From Guptibacillus hwajinpoensis (GTDB taxonomy: Bacteria; Bacillota; Bacilli; Bacillales; Guptibacillaceae), in contig NZ_JAIVAE010000003.1 of the NCBI RefSeq assembly GCF_020171785.1, positions 496,001 to 560,000 on the forward strand: a stretch of 64,000 nt of DNA, read 5' to 3'. The notes under the pieces were generated by a model. It was not told where the DNA came from. It saw nothing but the letters and a program-made list of their open reading frames with translations, and ran no database searches. Position 1 is the first letter of the stretch. Every line of letters starts with the position of its first letter. The translations under genes and the position numbers were made by a program. Shown here piece after piece: positions 16,800 to 25,343 of the stretch.

Positions 16800-17004
16800 A
16801 TGAAACAACGTATCCCTGATTTTTCACTATTTCTTGTAAAGCGGTTAGAGAAACTTTGTTTGAATCGAAGGTAACATCTGCATTTCCTTCTTTAAAATGA
16901 ATTTCAACAGCCGATACACCACTTAATTCTAGTAAGGCGCTACGAATTACCGATACACAGTGATCACCAGTCATCCCGTTAATTTTCAAGGTTACTTGTT
17001 CCAC
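16798..17004 (-). CDS. Heavy-metal-associated domain protein with a broken CxxC
   Basis: A 68-residue single HMA domain with the CopZ fold pattern, including GVSAVEIHFKEGNADVTFD and the C-terminal NQGYVVS. In CopZ-type chaperones the metal loop is GMTCxxC. Here it is G-M-T-G-D-H-C, so the first cysteine is glycine and only one thiol remains. It may bind metal with one Cys plus the neighbouring His, or may have lost copper binding. No CopA ATPase or CsoR gene is next to it. The start has a weak ribosome-binding site (GGGGAG) upstream. Confidence 0.8.
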   Translation of the reverse strand: MEQVTLKINGMTGDHCVSVIRSALLELSGVSAVEIHFKEGNADVTFDSNKVSLTALQEIVKNQGYVVS

Positions 17005-17106
17005 TTTTTTTCTCCCCTCACGAACTTATTTTGCTATTATCCTTCCCGTTCATCAAAATACTATGACGAAACAAAAAGCTTATATTAATGAGCGGTCACA
17101 GCTAAT

Positions 17107-17502
17107 TTAAATTGCCGAATCATTCTTTTGTTTTGCTGCCCATAGCACCCACCAAATTAAGAGCGGTTGAAAGAGTAACCTGATCCATAGCAATAACTCA
17201 TTTGCTTCCTCCTGTCCAGGAGCTGGAATTCCAGCAATCGCTGCATAAATGTTGGCAGGAAAAATAACGACTAAATACACTGCCGTCCAAAACCTTGCCT
17301 GTTTACGTGTAGAAGGAATGAGGAGTAAAACGGCTAATACAATTTCCATAATCCCTGTTACATAAATCATCCCAAGCCTGAACGGCACCCATTCGGGAAT
17401 CATTGATGCAAAACCTTCCCCTTGAATAAAATGAGCAATGCCTGCAAAAATAAAGAAAAAAGCAAATAACACAAGCGCAATTCGACGAATTGTTTTTATC
17501 AT
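17107..17502 (-). CDS. DoxX family membrane protein
   Basis: A 131-residue protein with four hydrophobic spans (about residues 7-25, 45-66, 72-90 and 103-121) in the DoxX arrangement. The family-typical FIFAGIAHF segment follows span 1, and RLGMIYVTGIMEIVLAVLLL forms span 2. The role of DoxX-like proteins is poorly known; some are tied to quinone or redox membrane systems. AAAAGGAG lies seven bases before the ATG at 17502, so the six-codon TTG extension is rejected. It is probably monocistronic. Confidence 0.8.
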   Translation of the reverse strand: MIKTIRRIALVLFAFFFIFAGIAHFIQGEGFASMIPEWVPFRLGMIYVTGIMEIVLAVLLLIPSTRKQARFWTAVYLVVIFPANIYAAIAGIPAPGQEEANELLLWIRLLFQPLLIWWVLWAAKQKNDSAI

Positions 17503-17572
17503 AAAGAATCTCCTTTTCAATTGGATTCTTCCATGATAGCAAACTATTCTTCTTTTTTAGAAGAAAAACGCT

Positions 17573-19189
17573 TTACCGAAGCAATTGTTTAATCGTATAT
17601 GGAAGCATTTCATGCAGTGTTTCAAAGGAATACGTTAATTCAAGTCGCTCTGTCCATTTATGCGCATCTCTCCCCATCGGTCCAAGATTCATAACGGGGA
17701 CCTTTAACTGTTCTAACGCCTCGAGAGGTAGTGTATAAGACTGTCCATATAAAGGCATGTTGCTCATTAATGGTTGAATGGTTTCTTTCGTACGCTCTAA
17801 CCCAACGAAACTTAAATCCGAAAGGCCAGGAAAATAATGCTGTGGTTTTAACTTTACGTTATGCTTCTCGTCACTGTAGTTCATCACACGTTGAATCGTT
17901 TCCTGAATAAATGGATCATGACGAGAGGATACGGCCGGATAAAAAGGCGGATTATAAAAAAGAATAATCATTGGGCCATCATCTTTACAAAGCGCTGCAA
18001 GATCAAAGACCATTCTTGTGGAAAGATCGCGATCTCCAAGATCTTTAAAATTTGCTGAGATATAATCCTGGCGACGTTTAATTTCCGCTTCGCCAAACAA
18101 TGTAACCGCCCGTTGGTGCAACTGTTCATAGGTTAACACGTTAACTTTAAATGGCTCAGGAACATAGCTTTGAAGCATCGAGAAAGCGGTGGCTTTTTCT
18201 AAGTAGTGGTGTTCAATACGCCTGGCAGCAGTTTTTACAGCCTTCATCAATTTATCTGTAATTTGTTGAATGCTACTTTCCATCCCAAGCACATTAAAAA
18301 GCGTGACGCCTACATGTGGAATTTGAACTGAATATCCTTCTTTTAAATCCTTTTGCATTAAATTTGTAGGCGGAGGGGTTACTTCTCCATCAACAACCTC
18401 ACAAAAGTCAGCATTTAATTCTAACTCTTTCGTTACTTCTGCTGCCATGTAATTCGCATTCAAGCCAGAAAAGGGTTCCCCAACGTGAGTTTCTTGACCA
18501 TAACAGAAAAAACCAGGAAGTAACTTGCCAATTGATCCTGAATAAAGATAGAGGTTTTGATCACCAGGATAATTTGTAAAAACAGGCTCAGAATTTAAAC
18601 AAGCGGTATACGTAAGGTTATGTTGTTTTGCCATTTCAACGAGAACAGGAACGGCCTCGATCATTCCCAATGAATTGGCTTCTTCATCAGGAACCGTAAG
18701 GAATAAAATATTCCCCTCAAATTCACCAGAACTCGCTTTTTCAAGCATGCTCATCTGTAAGGCAATCCCTGCTTTCATATCCATCACGCCTCGACCAAAT
18801 ACCCATTCTCCAGTTTCCAGATCATTCTGAACTTCTAGTGGCATCTTATCCAGATTCTTATATACTTCTTCTGTCAGATCATATGGGCTAAAGGCCAGAT
18901 TTTTAAACTGGCCGTAATCTTCTACATCGACCACGTCGAAATGACTTATTAATATAACCGTTTTTTTTGCTGTTCCATTCTTGATCAAACCAGTTACAAA
19001 AGAGCGTCCATCACTTGTTGGATGAAGAGCAAGCATTTGAGGGTTATCTTTAAAATAATCTAAATCCTGAAGCTGAAGATGAATGTATTCTGCAAGTGCT
19101 ACTTCTGGATAAGATCCCGTTATACTCTGATGTTCGACAAGTCTTGATAACAAATACATAAGCGTTTCTTTTGTCTGCCATTTCTCCAC
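17573..19189 (-). CDS. yqjN: M20-family amidohydrolase, RocB/YqjN-like
   Basis: A 538-residue zinc peptidase-fold protein, long like RocB and YqjN of B. subtilis (about 550 residues). Visible metal and catalytic segments are LISHFDVVDVEDYG (metal His and Asp), GRGVMDMKAGIALQ (bridging Asp) and LTVPDEEANSLG (catalytic and metal Glu). RocB is tied genetically to arginine use, and the reaction of YqjN is not established. Position near proI and namA agrees with yqjN. AGGGGG seven bases before a GTG at 19189 defines the start. A structured segment precedes it. Confidence 0.82.
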   Translation of the reverse strand: MEKWQTKETLMYLLSRLVEHQSITGSYPEVALAEYIHLQLQDLDYFKDNPQMLALHPTSDGRSFVTGLIKNGTAKKTVILISHFDVVDVEDYGQFKNLAFSPYDLTEEVYKNLDKMPLEVQNDLETGEWVFGRGVMDMKAGIALQMSMLEKASSGEFEGNILFLTVPDEEANSLGMIEAVPVLVEMAKQHNLTYTACLNSEPVFTNYPGDQNLYLYSGSIGKLLPGFFCYGQETHVGEPFSGLNANYMAAEVTKELELNADFCEVVDGEVTPPPTNLMQKDLKEGYSVQIPHVGVTLFNVLGMESSIQQITDKLMKAVKTAARRIEHHYLEKATAFSMLQSYVPEPFKVNVLTYEQLHQRAVTLFGEAEIKRRQDYISANFKDLGDRDLSTRMVFDLAALCKDDGPMIILFYNPPFYPAVSSRHDPFIQETIQRVMNYSDEKHNVKLKPQHYFPGLSDLSFVGLERTKETIQPLMSNMPLYGQSYTLPLEALEQLKVPVMNLGPMGRDAHKWTERLELTYSFETLHEMLPYTIKQLLR

Positions 19190-19225
19190 CTCATAACCCC
19201 CTGTCTGTTTTTTTGCAAAATTCAC

Positions 19226-19345
19226 CTGTTTTTGGTAGGTTTAATGAGAATAGACGGCATTTTTTGACCTGTTCACCGTCTCCCTACCTAAGCCATGTAG
19301 CCTTTCAATCTGTGTCGGTAGGGCTCAGCTTCCCTAAAGCTTCGA
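19226..19345 (-). promoter_or_regulatory. Candidate structured leader of yqjN
   Basis: CCCTACC at 19282-19288 can pair with GGTAGGG at 19317-19323 or with GGTAGG at 19234-19239, but not both. A smaller helix GACGG (19253-19257) with CCGTC (19276-19280) lies between the outer two. This mutually exclusive pairing resembles a switch. It matches no riboswitch class I can recall. The strand is assigned by closeness to yqjN; the plus-strand diesterase gene is the alternative target. Confidence 0.4.
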
Positions 19346-19414
19346 ATGGAAGTTTCACTTTATCATATTTTATACATACAAAACCTGAAAAGACCAGTAG
19401 AAATGGGGAAAATC

Positions 19415-20200
19415 ATGACAATCATATTTGCTCATAGAGGTGCAAGCAGACAATGTCCAGAAAACACATTAAGTGCATACGAACGTGCAGTAAAGCTTGG
19501 ATCTGGAGGAATTGAAATTGATGTCCAACTTTCAAAAGATGGCATTCCAGTTGTCATTCACGACCGTACCTTAAAGCGTACTACGTCTGGAAAAGGAATT
19601 GTCACCGAAACAAATTTTGCTGATCTCAAAAAACTGGACGCAGGAAGCTGGTTTTCTCCGAAGTTTCAGCAAGAAAGCATTCCTTCATTAGAAGAAGTAT
19701 TGATCTTTGCTTCTGAGTATCCTGATCTTTGGCTGAATATTGAGTTAAAATATTACCGTGAAGATGATGACAAACTTGCCAAAATTGCCATACCAATGAT
19801 AAAAAAATTTCGCTCTGAGAAAAATACGCTGATCTCTAGTTTTGAACACGAACGATTGCTTGAGGTTCATAAATTATGGTCTAAAATAGAAACTGCTCCT
19901 CTCTACAAAGGGAACTTACACGAACCATGGCATTATGCAAAAAAGCTAAAAGCTAAAGCGATCCATCCTCACTTCAAATCCATCCACGCACCGCTTATTA
20001 AAACCGTTCAATCTCACGGCATAAACGTACGTCCTTATACGATTAATGAGGAAAAATGGCTGAGGCAATTCCTTGAGTGGGAAGTAGACGGACTTATGAC
20101 AGATGTGCCTGATCTTGCGTTAAATATCATGCATAACAAACAAATGTCACAACAAAAAAAGTCCTGGTGGAAAAACATTTGGAGCATGATCACAAAGTAA
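19415..20200 (+). CDS. Glycerophosphodiester phosphodiesterase
   Basis: A 261-residue GDPD-family TIM barrel that hydrolyses glycerophosphodiesters to glycerol-3-phosphate and an alcohol. The catalytic signature is at the N-terminus: FAHRGASRQCPENTLSAYERA, then the metal ligands in GIEIDVQLSKDGIPVVIHD. The GLMTDVPDL end is typical. No secretion signal is visible, so it is probably cytosolic. GGGG seven bases before the ATG at 19415 supports this start over an upstream in-frame ATG at 19346. The Lys/Trp-rich tail is not part of the barrel. Confidence 0.88.
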   Translation: MTIIFAHRGASRQCPENTLSAYERAVKLGSGGIEIDVQLSKDGIPVVIHDRTLKRTTSGKGIVTETNFADLKKLDAGSWFSPKFQQESIPSLEEVLIFASEYPDLWLNIELKYYREDDDKLAKIAIPMIKKFRSEKNTLISSFEHERLLEVHKLWSKIETAPLYKGNLHEPWHYAKKLKAKAIHPHFKSIHAPLIKTVQSHGINVRPYTINEEKWLRQFLEWEVDGLMTDVPDLALNIMHNKQMSQQKKSWWKNIWSMITK

Positions 20201-20274
20201 AGCACGATTTGCGACTTCTTTTTTTGCACATGCTATACTCAGGGTCAGGAAAGAAGAAATAAAGGAGAGATTGC

Positions 20275-21294
20275 ATGTCATCAGCATTATTTACACCCTA
20301 TACCATAAAAAACGTTACATTTCCTAACCGTATTGTAATGAGTCCTATGTGCATGTATTCATGTGAAGCAATGGACGGGAAAGCAACCAATTTCCATTTC
20401 ACACACTATACTTCTAGAGCAGTAGGACGAACGGGTCTCATTATTACGGAAGCAGCAGCTGTTACCGAACAGGGCCGAATCTCTCCACAGGACCTTGGCA
20501 TTTGGAGTGATGACCATATAGAAGGATTGCAGAAGATTGTACAACTTTCTCAAGAGCAAGGAGCAAAAGTAGGTATTCAACTTGCTCATGCCGGTCGAAA
20601 AGCCGTATTAGAAGGTCCAATTATTGCCCCATCAGCAATTCCTTTTAGTGATAAGATGAAAACCCCTGAAGAAATGACGCTAGAACAAATAAAAGAAACG
20701 ATTGTTTCCTTTAAAGAAGGCGCAAGAAGAGCAAAAAAAGCCGGCTTTGATGTTATCGAACTTCATGGCGCACACGGTTATTTAATCAATGAGTTTCTAT
20801 CTCCATTAACGAACAATCGTAAAGATGAATATGGTGGTTCAACACAAAATCGCTATCGTTTTCTTAAAGAAATAATCTCAGAAGTGAACGATGTTTGGGA
20901 CGGTCCACTCTTTGTACGTATTTCTGCAGAAGAATACCACGAAGAAGGGAATACAATGGAAGACTTCGTATATTTTTCAAGTGAAATGAAGAAACAAGGT
21001 GTTGATCTAATTGATTGTAGTACAGGCGGGGTTGTACCAGCGAGCATCGATGCCTTTCCTGGATATCAAGTAAAACACGCTGAACAAATTCGGAATGAAG
21101 CTAAAATTTCAACTGGCGCAGTGGGATTGATTACACACCCTCTTCAAGCAGAGGAAATCATTCATAACAACCGCGCAGACCTTGTCTTGCTTGCGAGAGA
21201 ACTATTAAGAGATCCTTACTGGGCGAGAACCGCCGCAGCTGAACTCGATGCAGACTTAGAGGCACCGAAACAGTATGAACGTGGTTGGAATTAA
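20275..21294 (+). CDS. namA: NADPH dehydrogenase NamA (old yellow enzyme)
   Basis: A 339-residue FMN ene-reductase that reduces activated C=C bonds of enals, enones and quinones with NADPH. It is the YqjM type: N-terminal [26 protein letters not shown] (split here by reading as VMSPMCMYS, with the conserved FMN-side cysteine), HAGRKA, the catalytic segment [16 protein letters not shown] and C-terminal [10 protein letters not shown]. The size and the placement between yqjN and rnz match B. subtilis yqjM. AAAGGAGA precedes the ATG. It may respond to electrophiles in the manner of azoJ. Confidence 0.93.
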   Translation: MSSALFTPYTIKNVTFPNRIVMSPMCMYSCEAMDGKATNFHFTHYTSRAVGRTGLIITEAAAVTEQGRISPQDLGIWSDDHIEGLQKIVQLSQEQGAKVGIQLAHAGRKAVLEGPIIAPSAIPFSDKMKTPEEMTLEQIKETIVSFKEGARRAKKAGFDVIELHGAHGYLINEFLSPLTNNRKDEYGGSTQNRYRFLKEIISEVNDVWDGPLFVRISAEEYHEEGNTMEDFVYFSSEMKKQGVDLIDCSTGGVVPASIDAFPGYQVKHAEQIRNEAKISTGAVGLITHPLQAEEIIHNNRADLVLLARELLRDPYWARTAAAELDADLEAPKQYERGWN

Positions 21295-21316
21295 ATAACC
21301 AGTAAGTAGACTATAA

Positions 21317-21350
21317 CAAAACCGAGCTCATTTTGAGCTCGGTTTTGTTA
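21317..21350. terminator. Bidirectional terminator overlapping the rnz stop
   Basis: AACAAAACCGAGCTCA and its complement around TTT. The left arm encodes the last residues of RNase Z on the minus strand and also ends namA on the plus strand. Confidence 0.9.
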
Positions 21351-22260
21351 TAGGTATATGGACTGTCATTTGATCTTCTACTATGTCCGTATTTGCAAAT
21401 ACGGCTCTTGCTTCCCTAATTAGATCTACCATATCTGCTTCTTGGTAACGTGAACTAATATGATTTAAAAGAAGTTTCTTTACGTTCGCAGTTTTAGCAA
21501 TTCTAGCTGCTTCCTCCGTAGTGGAATGATAATACTCATATGCTAACGAAGCCATCTGAGCGGAAAATGTAGCTTCATGGATAAGAAGATCGGCATCTAA
21601 AGCAAAATCAATCGTCTTCTCATTAAACCGAGAATCCCCACAATACACAAGATGTCTTCCTTTTATCGGAGGACCTACTACGTCACCTGCATGCACCACT
21701 TTCCCATTATCTAGGGTAATAGAGTCTCCGTTCTTCAATTTTTGATAGATCGGACCGGGTTGTACACCTAATGATTTTAATTTTTCAACATTTAATGCAC
21801 CTGTTTTATCTGCTTCTTCTATTCGATAAGCAAAACTATCAATTCCATGTTCTAACAAAGCTACCTTTATTGTAAAACCCTGCTCTTGCACTTGAAAGTC
21901 GTCTTCTATTTCTATAATTTGGAGTGGATAGCGTAGGTGCGTCCCACTAATTTTTACGGCCGTATCAATAAAATGAGCAAGTCCTTTTGGTCCATATATC
22001 TTCAGTTCTGATTCTCCCCCTTGAAAAGAACGACTTCCAAGAAGGCCTGGCAGTCCAAAAATGTGATCACCGTGTAGGTGAGTGATGAAAATTTTGGTCA
22101 GCCTACTAAGTGTAATAGTAGAAGAAAGAATCTGATGTTGTGTCGCTTCCCCACAATCAAACAACCAAACTTCTCCAGAATCCAACCGAAGAGCTGTCGA
22201 ACTAACGTTACGTTTTGTTGAAGGAACACCAGCACCTGTTCCTAGAAATGTTAATTCCAT
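21328..22260 (-). CDS. rnz: Ribonuclease Z
   Basis: A 310-residue MBL-fold endonuclease that trims 3' ends of tRNA precursors lacking an encoded CCA. The N-terminus ELTFLGTGAGVPSTKRN and the zinc motif THLHGDHIFGLPG are characteristic, along with the flexible-arm region PGPIYQKLKNG, CGDSR and the LLNHISSRY ligand segment. The length is close to B. subtilis YqjK. AAGGAG lies seven bases before the ATG at 22260, so the six-residue extension is not used. The last residues are encoded inside a terminator stem. Confidence 0.94.
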   Translation of the reverse strand: MELTFLGTGAGVPSTKRNVSSTALRLDSGEVWLFDCGEATQHQILSSTITLSRLTKIFITHLHGDHIFGLPGLLGSRSFQGGESELKIYGPKGLAHFIDTAVKISGTHLRYPLQIIEIEDDFQVQEQGFTIKVALLEHGIDSFAYRIEEADKTGALNVEKLKSLGVQPGPIYQKLKNGDSITLDNGKVVHAGDVVGPPIKGRHLVYCGDSRFNEKTIDFALDADLLIHEATFSAQMASLAYEYYHSTTEEAARIAKTANVKKLLLNHISSRYQEADMVDLIREARAVFANTDIVEDQMTVHIPITKPSSK

Positions 22261-22350
22261 ATCAAATCTCCTTATCATCAGTTCAGTATCGCAAAGATCT
22301 TGATGATCAGCTACACTGTAAGTATGAATTTCATACAGGAGCTGTTTATC

Positions 22351-22947
22351 ATGCTGTTAAAAAAAAGATTATTTCTTGCACTATTTCTCTCACATCTTCT
22401 ATTATTTCTATCTTTCTATTTATTTAGTGACTTCTTTTGGCCACTTTTCACTGTATCTCTTCTTCTCCTTGGAGGAGTGTCAATTCGTCAAGTTAAATGG
22501 AAAAAGCCGTCATTTTCTCATCTTTTTATCGGAATTTTAAGTGGCGTGTCCCTTTATATTCTTTTCTTTCTGGGGAAAACCATTATGCTTGTTCTTTTCC
22601 CTCATTTTATAACACAGGTTAATGAACTTTATACCCTTGTGTCCCCAGATAAAGCTTGGCACTATGTTAGCCTTATTTTAATTGTTATTCCAGGAGAAGA
22701 ACTTTTCTGGAGAGGTCTTGTGCAAACAGAGCTTAAAACACTTCAAATCAAATACCCAATTTTACTAGCTGCGCTTCTCTATATGAGCGCCCACTTTTAC
22801 GCAGGTGCTTTCCTTCTGCTTGTGGCTGCTGTGTTAGCTGGAGCTGTATGGGGATATTTGTATGACCGAACCGGAAATATGGTCGTTCCGCTTCTTTCAC
22901 ACCTTGTATTTGATTTATTTCTTCTTGTTTTCTTTCCGCTTCTGTAA
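22351..22947 (+). CDS. CPBP family intramembrane metalloprotease
   Basis: A 199-residue protein with about six spans. The CPBP (Abi/CAAX-protease-like) motifs are present: EExxxR as GEELFWRG near residue 120, the middle HFYAG element and the C-terminal HLVFDL near 187. Members cleave membrane substrates or act in immunity or signalling; the substrate is unknown. CAGGAG lies nine bases before the ATG at 22351. Its last 33 bases overlap, tail to tail, the end of the minus-strand DUF4129 gene. It is not part of the conserved rnz-dinB block. Confidence 0.82.
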   Translation: MLLKKRLFLALFLSHLLLFLSFYLFSDFFWPLFTVSLLLLGGVSIRQVKWKKPSFSHLFIGILSGVSLYILFFLGKTIMLVLFPHFITQVNELYTLVSPDKAWHYVSLILIVIPGEELFWRGLVQTELKTLQIKYPILLAALLYMSAHFYAGAFLLLVAAVLAGAVWGYLYDRTGNMVVPLLSHLVFDLFLLVFFPLL

Positions 22948-24138
22948 AGCATGCCTCTTTAACTCCCTAAGGAGGCTCTTCATATGCTGCATGTAGAGAA
23001 GAACTTCCTCTCGATCAGGACTTTCTGTACCGTATCGAACCTTCTCATAAATGGCTATAATGTAATCCTTATGTTCACTATGACCAGGAATCCTTCGTAA
23101 CCATTGACTTAAAGTCTCTCCTGCTTGACGTCCAACCCCATACTTCAGCGCCTTTATTTCTAAATTAAAAATTTGCTTTCTTACTTGATTCAAAGGTGGT
23201 TTTAATGGGCTTCCCTTCTTATCTTCCCTTGTATCCAACATTTCACTCGTAATAGTAGCAAAGCTACTTACTTCAAGTCGAGAAAGTACAAGCCTTTTTT
23301 TATAAATGATGAAGAAAGTAACGATTAATGCAATGATAAGGCAGGTGTAGAAAATAAGTTCAAGTGGCAAGTCTATACTTTGTCCATTTATCGTTTGTTC
23401 CTTGTTCATTTGTTGGTTTTCCATTGACGAATTCCCCTCTAAAAAAAGAGAATCTTCTGCAGAGCGCGTCGAAAGATTTGAGGTTAGCCAGTAGATTGGT
23501 AAACCAATAACATAACCAATTCCACTTATTGTATAAGAAATCAACTTTATAAGAGGGTCTTTTATCCAAATAATAATGCTAAACAAGCCGCTAGAAACAG
23601 CTAACAAAAGAAGGATAGAACTCATGACCCATCTGGCCTGCTTCAGTCCCCCTGCTTTTCTTATTTCCACAGCCGCTCTACATATGAGGAGCAAAAGAAA
23701 TTGCACAAGAGGAAATAGAAATACGACCTGTCTTAACTCTGAAGAATTACTGAAAAGGAAGAATAGAAAGGAACCAACCAAATTTAAGAAAAAAATGATT
23801 GTATCATCATGTCGAGTTAACTCTCTAATGTTGACATAGCTCCGCCAAGCGATCGTAATCGAAAGGAGAATGGAATAAAAAAGCGGGACGCCTAACACGA
23901 ATCCTACAACAGCAGTTAGGATGCCAAGCAGAATTATCCACGACAAAGTGATTTGATCACGATTTCTAAAATAAAGAAGAAAGTAGCAACTTCCGCAACC
24001 AAGAACAAGCACAAGAAAAGGGAAAATAGGCGGGAAGGTTTGTTCATATAAATAAAAGAACGCTAAAAGAAAATACACGAAAACCATATCATAAATATAA
24101 TAGAGAAAATGAGGAAGTTCTCTACGTACTTTCATCAA
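22915..24138 (-). CDS. Multi-span membrane protein with C-terminal DUF4129-like domain
   Basis: A 407-residue protein. About eight spans fill the first 210 residues, then comes a hydrophilic loop, one more span near 265-287 and a cytosolic C-terminal helical segment (LKALKYGVGR-like, with GETLSQWLRRI) in the position of DUF4129. That domain usually ends transglutaminase proteins of MoxR-DUF58 operons, but I see no transglutaminase Cys-His-Asp core here. The start overlaps the DUF58 stop by four bases, so the genes are translationally coupled. Function unknown. Confidence 0.72.
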   Translation of the reverse strand: MMKVRRELPHFLYYIYDMVFVYFLLAFFYLYEQTFPPIFPFLVLVLGCGSCYFLLYFRNRDQITLSWIILLGILTAVVGFVLGVPLFYSILLSITIAWRSYVNIRELTRHDDTIIFFLNLVGSFLFFLFSNSSELRQVVFLFPLVQFLLLLICRAAVEIRKAGGLKQARWVMSSILLLLAVSSGLFSIIIWIKDPLIKLISYTISGIGYVIGLPIYWLTSNLSTRSAEDSLFLEGNSSMENQQMNKEQTINGQSIDLPLELIFYTCLIIALIVTFFIIYKKRLVLSRLEVSSFATITSEMLDTREDKKGSPLKPPLNQVRKQIFNLEIKALKYGVGRQAGETLSQWLRRIPGHSEHKDYIIAIYEKVRYGTESPDREEVLLYMQHMKSLLRELKRHALQKRKENKKK

Positions 24139-25343
24139 TTCTGAACCCTTTCTACCTTACCAAGATAGGCATAACCATCCGACATTTTCACGTCATAGCA
24201 CATATGACCGATACTCTTCAAAAACTGATAAAATGTTTCTTCTTCCTTTGATTGAATCGGCTCACCTAATCGAATCAAAACAGAGCGCTCTGATAATCGC
24301 TTTTTGAGCAATGAACTCATCCGTTCAAAAGATAACAGCGGTCTTGTGTCATCAATGCGAGCCAATAACTCTAGTGCCTTACTTAACTGAGCATTCCCCT
24401 CTCCAACTTCAAGTACCATTGAAGAAGCAGGTCCTTCCGGATCAAGATTAATATGAATTTCAAACGCTATCCCTCGTTTTGTAGCGACTGAACAAAGAAA
24501 TGCCAGTTGGCTAATATATGCTTCGATGTTATTGGAGACTTGCCCAGGACTATTCTTTCTTTTAACAGACAAATCAAGAATAAAAACCCACCTCATCTCG
24601 ATCGAACGCTCATACACTTTCGTTTTTAATTCTGAAGTTCTTGCCGTAGCTTTCCAATGAATACGATTAAAAGGATCAGAGTTCGCATATTCTCGTGCAC
24701 CTGCAGGAGCACACAAGTTTTCATAGAGGGAATGTTCATAAGCGTGACTCCCCATTTCATAAGTCGAAAGTTGTTCTACGCCCTGCACCTCCCTCAACTC
24801 AGGGTAAATCAATATTTCTGTTTGTGAGAAGCCTTGAAAACTAGATAGACGGCTTCCTAAACCAAAGAGATCCTTTATTATAAATTGAAGGTTCCTTATT
24901 CGCGTAGCTCCTCTTTCATAAGCATGGATAGAAAAGGAAATATTCTTACGTTCATTTCGTCTCATAAAAAAAGGAACACCATAATAGTGAAGGTTTTTCG
25001 TGTTTTGAACAATTTCAAGTTGGGAGAGATGAATCACAGGCTCCAAAGCAAAGCGCAGCTCGCCGTTCCAAATCGGCAACTTCCCTTGATTTTGTAACGA
25101 AAAGGAGAGCGTTTCATATTCTCCTTTGAAAAGCCTAATCGTATGTCGCTTATTTTCTACCTGAACAGATGTAGCTGCTTTCTTTAAGTAGATACGAGTT
25201 CCATAGCTAAGTAGCATTAATGCCACAGTAACTATGAATAGCTCGACCGATTGTAAATAAAAAGAAATAATAATCAAAACCCAGCTTAGTCCTAGAAAAG
25301 AAGAAAGGAATAGAGAGAGTGTGGTTTTCGTCTCCCACCTCAT
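24135..25343 (-). CDS. DUF58 domain protein
   Basis: A 402-residue protein with two N-terminal spans (about 9-28 and 32-51), a beta-rich middle and the DUF58 core. The core is recognisable by the segment AREYANSDPFNRIHWKATARTSELKTKVYE near residues 215-245, followed by a von Willebrand A-like fold starting WVFILDLSVKRKNS. Proteins of this type pair with MoxR ATPases. Both ends overlap the neighbouring genes by four bases, so MoxR, DUF58 and the DUF4129 protein form one unit. It resembles B. subtilis YeaD. Confidence 0.85.
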   Translation of the reverse strand: MRWETKTTLSLFLSSFLGLSWVLIIISFYLQSVELFIVTVALMLLSYGTRIYLKKAATSVQVENKRHTIRLFKGEYETLSFSLQNQGKLPIWNGELRFALEPVIHLSQLEIVQNTKNLHYYGVPFFMRRNERKNISFSIHAYERGATRIRNLQFIIKDLFGLGSRLSSFQGFSQTEILIYPELREVQGVEQLSTYEMGSHAYEHSLYENLCAPAGAREYANSDPFNRIHWKATARTSELKTKVYERSIEMRWVFILDLSVKRKNSPGQVSNNIEAYISQLAFLCSVATKRGIAFEIHINLDPEGPASSMVLEVGEGNAQLSKALELLARIDDTRPLLSFERMSSLLKKRLSERSVLIRLGEPIQSKEEETFYQFLKSIGHMCYDVKMSDGYAYLGKVERVQN

